Assembly: GCF_003095395.1 (NCBI RefSeq)
Contig: NZ_QEIJ01000002.1
Coordinates: 434,001 to 498,000 of the forward strand
Source: Microbacterium sp. Gd 4-13
GTDB taxonomy: Bacteria > Actinomycetota > Actinomycetes > Actinomycetales > Microbacteriaceae
Length of the DNA: 64,000 bases
Direction of reading: 5' to 3'
Shown here: piece by piece, positions 56,283-64,000 of the stretch
Layout of the letters: each line of letters opens with the position of its first letter
How positions within the stretch are numbered: the stretch's first letter is position 1
Notes under the pieces: model-generated
Databases searched by the model: none
What the model was told of the DNA's origin: nothing
The model's input: the letters and a program-made list of their open reading frames with translations, nothing else
Program-made: the position numbers and the translations under genes

Positions 56283-57263
56283 ATGAGCGTCGTGAACACG
56301 CCACGACAGATGATCGCCTGGCCGGTTTCGACCGCGTCGGGCTCGATCCTCGGAGCCCGCTCGGTCAACCATGACCGCGTTCTCGCCACGCCCGATGCGC
56401 TCATCGTCGTCGACGGCGCGGGCGAATCGCGCGAGGCCGCCGGCACCGCTACCGCGGGTCTGGGCGGTGCCCTGCTCGGGCTGACCAAGGCCACCCAATC
56501 GCAACAGCCGAGCGCGCTGGCGATCGTGCAAGAGGCGGCGAGCGCGGTTGCGACCTTCGGCCCGTCGGGCGCGTCGGCGACGATCACGGCACTGCAGCTG
56601 GTCGCCACCGACCTGCCGACCGCGCAGGTGGCGTGGCTGGGCGACAGCCCCGCGTTCCTTCTTCGCGACGGCGTGCTGCAGCAGCTCACCCGCCCGCACA
56701 ACCGCGCGCAGGAGATGGCCGAACGACACCTGCTCACCTTCGACGAGGCGAAGGTCAGCCCGATGTCGACCGTGCTGACCCGTGGCATCGGAGCGCTCGA
56801 CGGGGCGCCCGAGAGTATCTCGGTGGCGCTCGCCGAGGGAGATCGGCTGCTCGTCGCATCGGACGGGGTGCTGGCGATCCCCGACGCGCGGCTGGCGTGG
56901 GCGCTGTCGCAGGGCGACGATGCGCGTGCAGCCGTGGATGCCGTTCTTGAAGCCGCCGTGGACCACCGCGCGAGCGACAACGTCGCCGTCGCCGTGCTCG
57001 TCGTCGACGTCGCGCCGTGGTCGGCATCCGGGGTCTTCGTCGCGTCCGACCCGCGCGAACGCGCGGCCACCTACGACACGGACGAGCTGTTCCTCGATGC
57101 GCCGCTCTCCCCTCCAGCGGAGGCATCCGGCCTGCGCTCGACGCGCGAGTCGAAAGCGTCGCTGCCAGACGGCCACCCGGGCCGGCGCCCCCGTCGCGAG
57201 ATATTCGGACGTGGCTCGCGTCGCTCGGGTAACAACCGGGCCACGGGACCGCTGCCCGACTGA
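56283..57263 (+). CDS. PP2C-family Ser/Thr phosphatase
   Basis: A metal-dependent phosphatase: GARSVNHDRVLATPDALIVV (normal NED motif is NHD), VVDGAGES, SASATITALQLV, VAWLGDSPAFLLRDG, LLVASDGVLAIPD and SDNVAVAVLVVDV with the late Asp. The C-terminal ~90 residues are a basic unstructured tail ending in ATGPLPD, with Thr321 followed by Leu at +3, an FHA-type site. 326 residues. First gene of a pair with the kinase, 55 bases apart. Confidence 0.85.
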   Translation: MSVVNTPRQMIAWPVSTASGSILGARSVNHDRVLATPDALIVVDGAGESREAAGTATAGLGGALLGLTKATQSQQPSALAIVQEAASAVATFGPSGASATITALQLVATDLPTAQVAWLGDSPAFLLRDGVLQQLTRPHNRAQEMAERHLLTFDEAKVSPMSTVLTRGIGALDGAPESISVALAEGDRLLVASDGVLAIPDARLAWALSQGDDARAAVDAVLEAAVDHRASDNVAVAVLVVDVAPWSASGVFVASDPRERAATYDTDELFLDAPLSPPAEASGLRSTRESKASLPDGHPGRRPRREIFGRGSRRSGNNRATGPLPD

Positions 57264-57318
57264 GCTCCACAGGCCGCCTCCTCGCCTCCTGCCTACTGCT
57301 GACCTGAAAGGCCTTCTG

Positions 57319-59778
57319 ATGAGCCAGCCGCTGCCGCCCGCATCGCCCAACGACGACACCCCTGACGAGCCCGGCGACCTGCCCACCGCCCCGCTGCCGA
57401 CCTCGGACGGCGAAAAGTCGCACACCCCGACCGCGCCGCTGCCCGACAGCCCCGTCACGCGCGCTTTCGCCATCACGCCTGACCGCATTCTGGAAGAGTT
57501 GCCCGCCGAGTCGGGCGAGACCGCATCCGAGGCCTTGCACTACATCGCCTTTGCGTCGCGCGATGGACGGCTCGACCGCGTCGGTCTGGGCACGTACAGC
57601 GACGTCTACGCCGGGCACGACCGCGACGGCGCACCGGTGGCGATCAAGATGTTTCGCGGCGACGACGCTGAGGCCATCCGCCCGCTCGTGGCGAAGGAGT
57701 GGCGAGCGTCGCAGCGCGACTTCGGCCCACGCGTCGTGCACTCGTATGCCGCGTACCTCGTGAGCAACGACCTCGGCGATCGCGCGTGGGCGCTCATAAT
57801 GAACCTCGTGCCGGGGCAGAACCTCGCGCAGGTGATGACCGATGTGGCGCTCGGCGCAAGCCTCGACCACGAGACCCAGGTGCGCTGGTTGCGCGCAGCC
57901 CTCGACGGCCTGCAGGTGCTCGCCGCGGCGCAGCACCAGCTGCGCGACGTCAAGCCCGAGAACATCGGGCTCGACCACGAAGACCTGGAGCAGGCGCTGC
58001 CGGTGTTCTTCGACCACGGCGCCGCCAAGCGCGAGGGCACGATGACGCTGATGTACGCGGGCACCCCTGCCTACGCCGCGCCCGAGTGGACCCGCCGCAC
58101 AGAAGATGGCGACCTGAGCAAGGTCGATATCTACTCGCTCGGCGCCTCCCTCATCGACGTCTTCACCGGCGGGCAGGGCTTCGAAGGGGGCGTGATGGAT
58201 GACGAGCGCGGACTCGTCGGTCGCCCTCGACTCGACGATCTCCGCCTGTCTCCCGACGTCGCACGCGTGCTGCGCGGTGCGCTCGTGAAAGACCCGGCGC
58301 TGCGTCCCGGCGTCGACGAACTACTCGACGTGCTGACGATACCCACACTCACGACACCGCCTTGGGATCCGTACCGCCCCTACGCCGCCGGAGCGGGCAC
58401 CGCAGCGCCCGAGGCGACGACGCCCCTGCTCGCCGATCGCGCGGAGGCGTCGTCAGAATCGGACACCGCGCCCCTTCCCGACTTGCACGGTGCCGCATCC
58501 GGGTTTACCACCACCCCTTCCCCGCCGCTGCCCACCGGACTGCAGGGGCGGCCCGACCCGGTGCGCGTCCCCGCGGCCCAGCCCGCCTCGCCGCTCGCTG
58601 ACGTGCGTCTGTTGCCGCTCACGGAAGAAATCGCGTCGCTCGAGCAGCGCGGCACGATGACTCCGGTTCGGGGTCGGTGGCTGGAGAAGTTCGCAGGCGT
58701 GGACCCCCGCTACGTCGTCAAGCGCAGCAACCGCGTCGTCTACAACATCGTCGGGCTGCTGCTCATCATCTACGCGGTGTACGCGACATCCGCGATCACG
58801 GCGCTGGTCACGATGGCCACCGGCGACACCAGCGCGTGGCGGGTGGTCGTCGGCATCCTCATCGGCGCGCTCGTGGCAACCGTCGTGGTGAGCGTCGACC
58901 GCTCGATCATGGCGATGTCGAGCGCCAATCTGAAAGACCTCGACGACCCCGCGCTCGATGACAACCCGATGGGGAAGCGGGTGAGCGCGACGATGATCCT
59001 GCGCGTGCTGTTCGCCGTGCTGTTTGCTGTGCTCGTGGGTGAGGCCGCGAACCAGGTGATCTTTGAGCGCGACATCACCGCGCACATGGCCGACGTGAAC
59101 GAGGCGCGCGTCGCCGAGCGGCAGGCCGGTATCAGCGCAGACTACGCCGCCGAGCGCGCCAACCAGGAGGCGAAAATCGCCGCCGCCGACGCCGCGATCG
59201 CCGACTACCAGTCGCAGATTGACGCCGCCCAGGCCCGCGCCGCTGGCGAGGCCGCCGGCACGTTCGGCACCATGGCCGCCGGATGCGAGGAGCAGTGCTT
59301 GCTGCACCTCAACCAGGCATCTGCGCTCATCGCTGGCCAGGCCACGTTCAACGAGCTGCGCAACGGCGAGATCGTCGACGCACGTGCTGAGCTCGACACA
59401 CTCGACGCCGCTGCGGCCTCCGATCTCGACGAAGCCCGCGTCGACATCGGCAACGACGACGGTCTGCTGTCGCGGGAAGAGGCGCTGTGGGAGATGCTGA
59501 CGGCCGACCCGTGGATGCTGGCCCGCTACGCGCTCGTCAGCCTGCTGCTGCTGTTCGTCGAGCTCGCGGCGGTGCTGATCAAGTTCGCGACCCGCGGCAA
59601 CAACTACGAGCGCGCGCTCGCCCGTGCGCTGCGCCAGGAGGAGCGCGCCGACCGGCTGCGCCACGGAATGCTGCGCAACCTCGCCCGCCGCCGGGCTCGC
59701 GACAACGAGAAGGCGCTTGCCGACGCGGATCGGGCGTTCTACACCTCGCCGGCGCGGCGCACCGCGACCTGGGGATGA
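57319..59778 (+). CDS. Ser/Thr protein kinase fused to DUF4407 membrane domain
   Basis: 819 residues from ATG 57319 (ribosome site GAAAGG). The N-terminus has two TAPLP repeats with Thr23 and Thr38. The kinase domain (~75-345) has glycine loop GLGTYSDVY, Lys110 (VAIK), LRDVKPENIGL (Asp210; His of HRD replaced by Leu), FFDHGAAK (DFG as DHG), and APEW. A TTPLL/SDTAPLPDL linker follows, then a DUF4407 region: two membrane helices (~476-498, ~506-526), VSVDRSIMAMS, a third helix near 560, a coiled coil (~580-720) and a final membrane helix. A kinase fused to DUF4407 is unusual; I know of no named system. Confidence 0.82.
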   Translation: MSQPLPPASPNDDTPDEPGDLPTAPLPTSDGEKSHTPTAPLPDSPVTRAFAITPDRILEELPAESGETASEALHYIAFASRDGRLDRVGLGTYSDVYAGHDRDGAPVAIKMFRGDDAEAIRPLVAKEWRASQRDFGPRVVHSYAAYLVSNDLGDRAWALIMNLVPGQNLAQVMTDVALGASLDHETQVRWLRAALDGLQVLAAAQHQLRDVKPENIGLDHEDLEQALPVFFDHGAAKREGTMTLMYAGTPAYAAPEWTRRTEDGDLSKVDIYSLGASLIDVFTGGQGFEGGVMDDERGLVGRPRLDDLRLSPDVARVLRGALVKDPALRPGVDELLDVLTIPTLTTPPWDPYRPYAAGAGTAAPEATTPLLADRAEASSESDTAPLPDLHGAASGFTTTPSPPLPTGLQGRPDPVRVPAAQPASPLADVRLLPLTEEIASLEQRGTMTPVRGRWLEKFAGVDPRYVVKRSNRVVYNIVGLLLIIYAVYATSAITALVTMATGDTSAWRVVVGILIGALVATVVVSVDRSIMAMSSANLKDLDDPALDDNPMGKRVSATMILRVLFAVLFAVLVGEAANQVIFERDITAHMADVNEARVAERQAGISADYAAERANQEAKIAAADAAIADYQSQIDAAQARAAGEAAGTFGTMAAGCEEQCLLHLNQASALIAGQATFNELRNGEIVDARAELDTLDAAAASDLDEARVDIGNDDGLLSREEALWEMLTADPWMLARYALVSLLLLFVELAAVLIKFATRGNNYERALARALRQEERADRLRHGMLRNLARRRARDNEKALADADRAFYTSPARRTATWG

Positions 59779-59942
59779 AGCCGGGCCGCCCGGAAGAGGT
59801 CGAGCGCGAGGATTTGACCGCCAGGTGATCCACAATTGCTTCTTAGTCCTAGCAAACGCTGCCGCCACGCGAACGCGTCATTAAGCGCGGAGTTCAGGAC
59901 GCCGTAGAGGTCGCCGCACGGCGATGCGGCGCACACTCGAAG

Positions 59943-60071
59943 ATGCAGTTCGTTGACCTCAGCCTCGCGCGCTACGGTGAACTCGTGCCGGTCCCCTTGG
60001 GCGGAGATCCCGCTCGGCAGATCGACCTGACCGGTGAGCCCGGGCAGGACGACGAGCCCAGCGAGCTGTGA
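59943..60071 (+). CDS. Possible 42-residue protein before the 575-aa gene
   Basis: ATG 59943 reads MQFVDLSLARYGELVPVPLG followed by a Gly/Glu-rich acidic tail, stopping three bases before the next gene. Composition is protein-like and the spacing suggests coupling, but there is no family or clear ribosome site. Positions 59779-59942 hold nothing else. Confidence 0.35.
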   Translation: MQFVDLSLARYGELVPVPLGGDPARQIDLTGEPGQDDEPSEL

Positions 60072-60074
60072 GTC

Positions 60075-61802
60075 GTGAGACGGTTTGCGCTTCCCGCTTC
60101 CTTGGACGCTCTCGGTGATGTCCTGAGGGCTGGTCCCAACCCCGAGGCGGTCTTCGTGGCTCTCCACGCACGTTCCGTCATCCGTCGAGAGCAGGATTCC
60201 CAACGGGCGGACTTGATGCCGCAGTTCGCCTGGCAGGCTGGGCACATCGTGGCGGTGGCGGACCACATGCTCGAGCGACTCAACACCCCATGGCATATCG
60301 ACGAGGTCGGAACGACGGAAAGCGAGCTCTGGGCCGCTCAACTTCGTGAAGGGCTTGATGTTTTCGCGCGAATCTGTTGGTGCCTTCGATTCGGACACAC
60401 CTTCGCCGCCGTCGCGCTAACTCGTCGCTTCATCGAGCGTTGGACGTACAACCTGGCGTTCTCAACCGACGTCGCGCAGGACGCTAAGGAGCGCGATCAG
60501 GACTACGTTGAACGAGTGTGGTCCGCTTACGCGGCGCGGGTCGATCCTCGTCGCGTCGCGAGCGACTGGTCCGCCCTGTCTGAGCTTCTTCACGGTCGAG
60601 CTGCCACGCTCGGAGCCAACCCGTTGTCGCGGATCACCCTTGCAGCTCCTGTCGATCCCCGACGTGCGGTGCATGACTTCGTCGTGCGCGCTTGCGAGGC
60701 GCCCTTTTTTCAGGTCTGCGCATCAGTGAACACGGTTGCGGCGGAGCACGGGGTGATGACACCGGAGACGCACGCGCTCTTACTCGCACGCCCAGCCGAC
60801 TTCCCATCCGAGCCTTTCCCCAAGTCGATGGATCCGGAGGCTTTCCTCAGCGTTTTTCATGAGCCGCTGACCGTCGAGTTTGTTCGCTCGGAGGGGGCGG
60901 ATGTTGCCCTCTCCTGGGGTGAGACTTATCGCAGCATCATTCGCGCTCGGGCAGAGCGGCCGCTGGCTTTGACACAGTTCCACTCTTGGATGTCACTCGA
61001 GGAGCGCTGGGTCAGAACCATCGAAGTTGCTCGCTATGCCTTTGAACTCGAAGAAGAGATCCTCGGCAGCGACTTCGATCCTGGCCGGCTTCGGACTCGC
61101 GTGCTTTGGTATCAGGTCATCACTGAGGTGACCGAACTGGCCGCAGGTGAGGTCGACGACGCTGAGCACGCGAACGCGTTGCGGACGGCCGCCGCTGCGC
61201 TTGAGTCCGCATGGATCCTGTGGTTGCAGGACGTTGACGATTCCTTGACCTGCATGCGCGGCGTTCTAGAAGCTGTCGCGAAAGCACGGACCTATCGGCT
61301 GAAGCCCCGGCTCGCTGAGAAGCTGACCTTGCGAGGAAGAGGCGCCTCGCCTCACCGGTGGCTCGACGCGGCCGGGTGGGGGAGGCTGAGCGCCTTTGCA
61401 CGCTCGCTCGGAGAGTTCGCGCACATCCAAGAGCGCTCGCGTCACAGCGGCTCGCGCGAACTGCTTACGAGCATTCAAGAGAACGCACCCGTCGAAACTG
61501 CTGCGTTGACTGGCCGGGGCAGCGCCCTCGAGCGGGTAGCAATGCTGCTGGGGACGGAGATCGCGGCGACGCTCGAGACACTCGACCCCGAGGTGGCAAG
61601 TGCTTGTCAAACCGTCGTTCTGGGAGAGACGTCGACGGAAACCGAAGCGAGCCTCGCCGAGTGGTTGGATCGTGTCTTCCGACACCGAGATCACAATTTC
61701 GGAGATGCCGACTACTCGACGGCCGAGGTATACGAGCGGTGGCTTCAGAAACGAAGCACGGTGCAGGACGGCGGCGAGGCCCCGCGTCCCTCAAAGAAGT
61801 AG
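60075..61802 (+). CDS. Unknown protein, 575 aa, predominantly helical
   Basis: From GTG 60075. The protein is mostly helical with many Arg, Trp and Glu residues (FARICWCLRFGHTFAAVALT, TRRFIERWTYNLAFSTDV, RSLGEFAHIQERSRHSGSRE). It has no recognised motif. Its codon use is somewhat less GC-rich than neighbouring core genes, consistent with transfer. It converges on the HNH/SEC-C-like gene. Confidence 0.6.
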   Translation: MRRFALPASLDALGDVLRAGPNPEAVFVALHARSVIRREQDSQRADLMPQFAWQAGHIVAVADHMLERLNTPWHIDEVGTTESELWAAQLREGLDVFARICWCLRFGHTFAAVALTRRFIERWTYNLAFSTDVAQDAKERDQDYVERVWSAYAARVDPRRVASDWSALSELLHGRAATLGANPLSRITLAAPVDPRRAVHDFVVRACEAPFFQVCASVNTVAAEHGVMTPETHALLLARPADFPSEPFPKSMDPEAFLSVFHEPLTVEFVRSEGADVALSWGETYRSIIRARAERPLALTQFHSWMSLEERWVRTIEVARYAFELEEEILGSDFDPGRLRTRVLWYQVITEVTELAAGEVDDAEHANALRTAAAALESAWILWLQDVDDSLTCMRGVLEAVAKARTYRLKPRLAEKLTLRGRGASPHRWLDAAGWGRLSAFARSLGEFAHIQERSRHSGSRELLTSIQENAPVETAALTGRGSALERVAMLLGTEIAATLETLDPEVASACQTVVLGETSTETEASLAEWLDRVFRHRDHNFGDADYSTAEVYERWLQKRSTVQDGGEAPRPSKK

Positions 61803-61861
61803 ATCGGGTCTGCTCTGATGTCGCCCAACTCGGTTCTCCGGGTGATCCCCAACCTCACCAC

Positions 61862-62920
61862 TCATAGGCCCAGGTGCGGGCGCAGCTGTCGGGTCGCTTG
61901 GTTCGGGAAGTTCAGAAACCGCGTCCGCGCGGGTAGCCAGCGTCCCTGACAGCACTGGGAGAAGTCACGGTCCAAGCCGCAAGGGCACCTATCGGTCGCG
62001 CTGACGTAACGTCCTGGAAGGCGCGGCACGTCGAAGGCGTCCTCCGGGAGGATGCCCGGCTCGTAGATGAACTCCCCGATGCCAATCCGCCATTCTGTTT
62101 CGCCCGGGCGAAGTGACGGCATTTTGTCCTCGAACTCGAATCGATCCACAGCGCCGACGTGAACGAAAAAGCTGAATCCTCCGAACCGGAGGGCGGCGCC
62201 GACACCGGGTCCGAACGTTCGCAGCTCCGCCTCGATCCGGGCTCTCGGATTCACGTCCGGCACCGTCAGGTTCACGATCTTCAACGCGATAACAGAGAAC
62301 CTGCTCCGCGAGTAGACGTCCTGCTTCAATGCTGCGAGGACTTCGCTAAGAGCCCAGGCGGGAAGGCGAATGTGGCGAAAGATGTGGTGAGGACTCATAT
62401 GGGCCTTGAACAGCACCCCCAACAGCGCCCGCAACGCGAGGGTCGAATCGACGCTGTCGAGACGGACCAACTCATCGGTTTCTCGATGCAGAGTGAGCGA
62501 GCGCGCGGCGAGTTCCTCTCGCGTGCCGCGAACGATGTTCGCGAGATACCCCTCGGCCGCGCCGAGGAAATTCTCGCACGTGCGGCACATCATGTAGTGC
62601 TTCTCGATGTCTTGACTGCGGGTGTGAACACCGAGCGAGTCGTACTTTCCGAGTACGTAGCCCTCGTCCTTCAGCCACCTGCCCGCCCAACGAGGCACGA
62701 CGTGGCCGAGCTCAAGCTGGGCGTAGGTGCCGCACAGGATGCAGGTGCCGTACGTGGTCTGCTTCGCGTCGCTCCCCGCCACGAGGATGCGCCTGCCTGC
62801 AATTGGAGTTTCGACGGTACGACGAACGTCGTGGGGTAGGCGAGGCGGGGCGGTCTGCTCTGCCCTGAACCGTTTGCTTCGTCGTCCGCTCACCGCTTCG
62901 CCCCTTCCATGCCTCGACAT
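61862..62920 (-). CDS. HNH-like zinc protein with SEC-C-type C-terminal motif
   Basis: The N-terminal half carries a CILCG...H...MCRTCENF set (Cys60, Cys63, His73, Cys112, Cys115) typical of HNH endonucleases with a treble-clef zinc site. About 200 residues of unknown sequence follow. Near the end CPCGLDRDFSQCC (Cys312, Cys314, Cys323/Cys324) is like SEC-C (zinc knuckle), although the usual last His is Cys here. 352 residues. Start could lie a few codons later. Confidence 0.65.
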   Translation of the reverse strand: MSRHGRGEAVSGRRSKRFRAEQTAPPRLPHDVRRTVETPIAGRRILVAGSDAKQTTYGTCILCGTYAQLELGHVVPRWAGRWLKDEGYVLGKYDSLGVHTRSQDIEKHYMMCRTCENFLGAAEGYLANIVRGTREELAARSLTLHRETDELVRLDSVDSTLALRALLGVLFKAHMSPHHIFRHIRLPAWALSEVLAALKQDVYSRSRFSVIALKIVNLTVPDVNPRARIEAELRTFGPGVGAALRFGGFSFFVHVGAVDRFEFEDKMPSLRPGETEWRIGIGEFIYEPGILPEDAFDVPRLPGRYVSATDRCPCGLDRDFSQCCQGRWLPARTRFLNFPNQATRQLRPHLGL

Positions 62921-63130
62921 CCCATTTTCCCGTAGGTCAATCGTCCGTCACGCGCGGAGCAGAGCAGCAACGCGCCAGACTGGGGCATTTGAATGGGCAT
63001 GGCGCACTGGGCGTGCCCCGGGTGCGCCATGGCGCTGTTCGGCAGTTGCTGCTGAATGCTGGCCAGAATGTCTGGGCTGAAAAGCTCGCGCGGTGCGGGC
63101 GAAGGCCCGTCTCGTCCAACGGAGCACGTT

Positions 63131-63682
63131 ATGAAGTCACGCTCCTACTCGGCAAGACGTCCGCTCGACGGCCGCGAACCGCCTGTCGCCGGCCGCGCGA
63201 AGCGAGAGCGGTGGAACGCCCACGGACTCCGCTGGGCTTCGTTCGTGTTTTTCGCACTCGCCGTTGTGGTGGGTGCGTGGGTACTATGGCTCGCGATCGA
63301 CAAAGACTTCACGCTGACCGTCGGGGACGGTGTCCTTCGAGGCGCTCTCGTGCTGGCCCTCGCCGGCGTCGGCTCTTTCCTCACCATCGAAGCGCGCAGG
63401 CACTTCCGTGAGGCAGACAGCGCCGAAGACGTGAAGCTGGCCCTCGCCGCGCTCGAGCCCTTCTACGCGGGCGCGGGCGATGTCGAGCGCACCGAGGTGC
63501 GCCGCGAGCTCGGTGACACGGTCTTTATCAAGAACACCCTTTCCCGATTCAACAGCCGCGACGCCGCCAAGCACGCCGGGCCCACGAACGATCAGTTGAA
63601 TCAGATCGTCGACCTGATCTCGAAAGGTGCCGACGCGACGTCCAAGGTGACGAAGCAGGCCGGAAGTATGCCCGGAGCCTGA
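63131..63682 (+). CDS. Two-TM membrane protein, 183 aa
   Basis: The ATG at 63131 gives a basic N-terminus (KSRSYSARRPLDGR, RAKRERWNAHGLRW), two adjacent membrane helices (~36-58 and ~68-87) and a soluble tail (AEDVKLALAALEPFYAGAGD, KHAGPTNDQLNQIVDLISKG). No family is recognised. Accessory context; 62921-63130 before it shows no gene. Confidence 0.6.
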   Translation: MKSRSYSARRPLDGREPPVAGRAKRERWNAHGLRWASFVFFALAVVVGAWVLWLAIDKDFTLTVGDGVLRGALVLALAGVGSFLTIEARRHFREADSAEDVKLALAALEPFYAGAGDVERTEVRRELGDTVFIKNTLSRFNSRDAAKHAGPTNDQLNQIVDLISKGADATSKVTKQAGSMPGA

Positions 63683-63781
63683 GCCGGTGCCCGGTCGGCT
63701 GTGATCCGTGGCGTGGTCGCCAGGTTGTGCACGTCCCCGCGCGCAGGTCGCCGAGCAGAAACGGGGCCCAGTAGAGGTCGG

Positions 63782-64000
63782 ATGTGGTCGGTGTCGAAGC
63801 TCGTCCGGCGCGAAGGACAAGGAACGCGCATCAAGTTCGGCCCGAGAAGCGAGCTGCAAGTGTTCACTCCACAGTCGCCGTCATTCCCAGATCAGCTCTT
63901 CTCCTGTGAGGTCCTGGGTGAGATCGCTGCGCTCGAAGCGTGGCGGTCATATTGGAACGTCGTCTGCCACGCGTACTCTGTTGATATGGACCCGCGAGCT
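63782..64000 (+). CDS. Partial gene running off the window end
   Basis: ATG 63782 opens a frame without stop to the last base, 73 codons: MWSVSKLVRREGQGTRIKFG, then FTPQSPSFPDQLFSCEVLGE and a Trp/Tyr-rich helix (EAWRSYWNVVCHAYSVDM). Composition is clearly protein-like. A weak AGAGGT lies upstream. Identity unknown; 63683-63781 is empty. Confidence 0.55.
   Translation, partial: MWSVSKLVRREGQGTRIKFGPRSELQVFTPQSPSFPDQLFSCEVLGEIAALEAWRSYWNVVCHAYSVDMDPRA

Noticed and set aside
58453..59868. A 471-codon frame antisense to the kinase-DUF4407 gene
   Set aside because: Shadow frame with low-complexity content; the sense gene has clear kinase motifs and membrane helices.

Overview
The window is high-GC DNA from an actinobacterium, most likely Microbacterium or a close Microbacteriaceae relative. 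The gene order ftsH-folE-folP-folB-folK-DUF3180-PH-PH-DUF2520-panC-lysS, the tRNA-Glu/Asp/Phe cluster, the DUF559 gene and the frequent 9-mer GGATGCTGC all point that way. Species is inferred, not shown.

Positions 1-1335 are a chromosomal flank: the end of a zinc alcohol dehydrogenase, a Pr6Pr-like membrane protein and a 37-residue protein. Positions 1336-21470 are an integrative element inserted in the 3' half of tRNA-Phe. It is bounded by a 43-bp perfect direct repeat (1293-1335 and 21471-21513) and has at its right end a tyrosine integrase, an XRE regulator, an excisionase-like protein and a RepA-like ATPase. Its cargo is mostly defence-like: an unknown 587-aa protein, a superfamily 1 helicase with a long unknown N-terminus, a putative nuclease, a complete NgoMIV-type (GCCGGC) restriction-modification operon with a coupled HNH nuclease, a RES-domain protein, and an EVE-like plus PD-(D/E)XK protein with a divergent XRE regulator and two palindromic operator candidates. 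It also carries a frameshifted, truncated lipoprotein gene. No conjugation genes are visible, so it looks like a mobilizable or satellite-type island.

Positions 21471-54358 are core chromosome: three tRNAs, an M23 peptidase, ppa, an esterase, tilS-hpt-ftsH, an overlapping folate operon that runs through two PH-domain membrane proteins into panC, lysS, cardiolipin synthase, a CNNM/CorC transporter, clpC, an ArgA-like acetyltransferase, radA, adenosine deaminase, lactate dehydrogenase and tRNA-Ser(CGA).

Positions 54359-64000 follow tRNA-Ser and look accessory. They hold a phospho-signalling module (two FHA-type proteins divergent from a PP2C phosphatase and a Ser/Thr kinase fused to a DUF4407 membrane domain), then an unknown 575-aa protein, an HNH/SEC-C-like protein, a two-TM protein and a gene running off the end. 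The kinase and phosphatase both carry Thr-x-x-Leu motifs of the kind FHA domains bind, which ties the four proteins together. This module and the EVE-nuclease locus are the best candidates for under-described systems.
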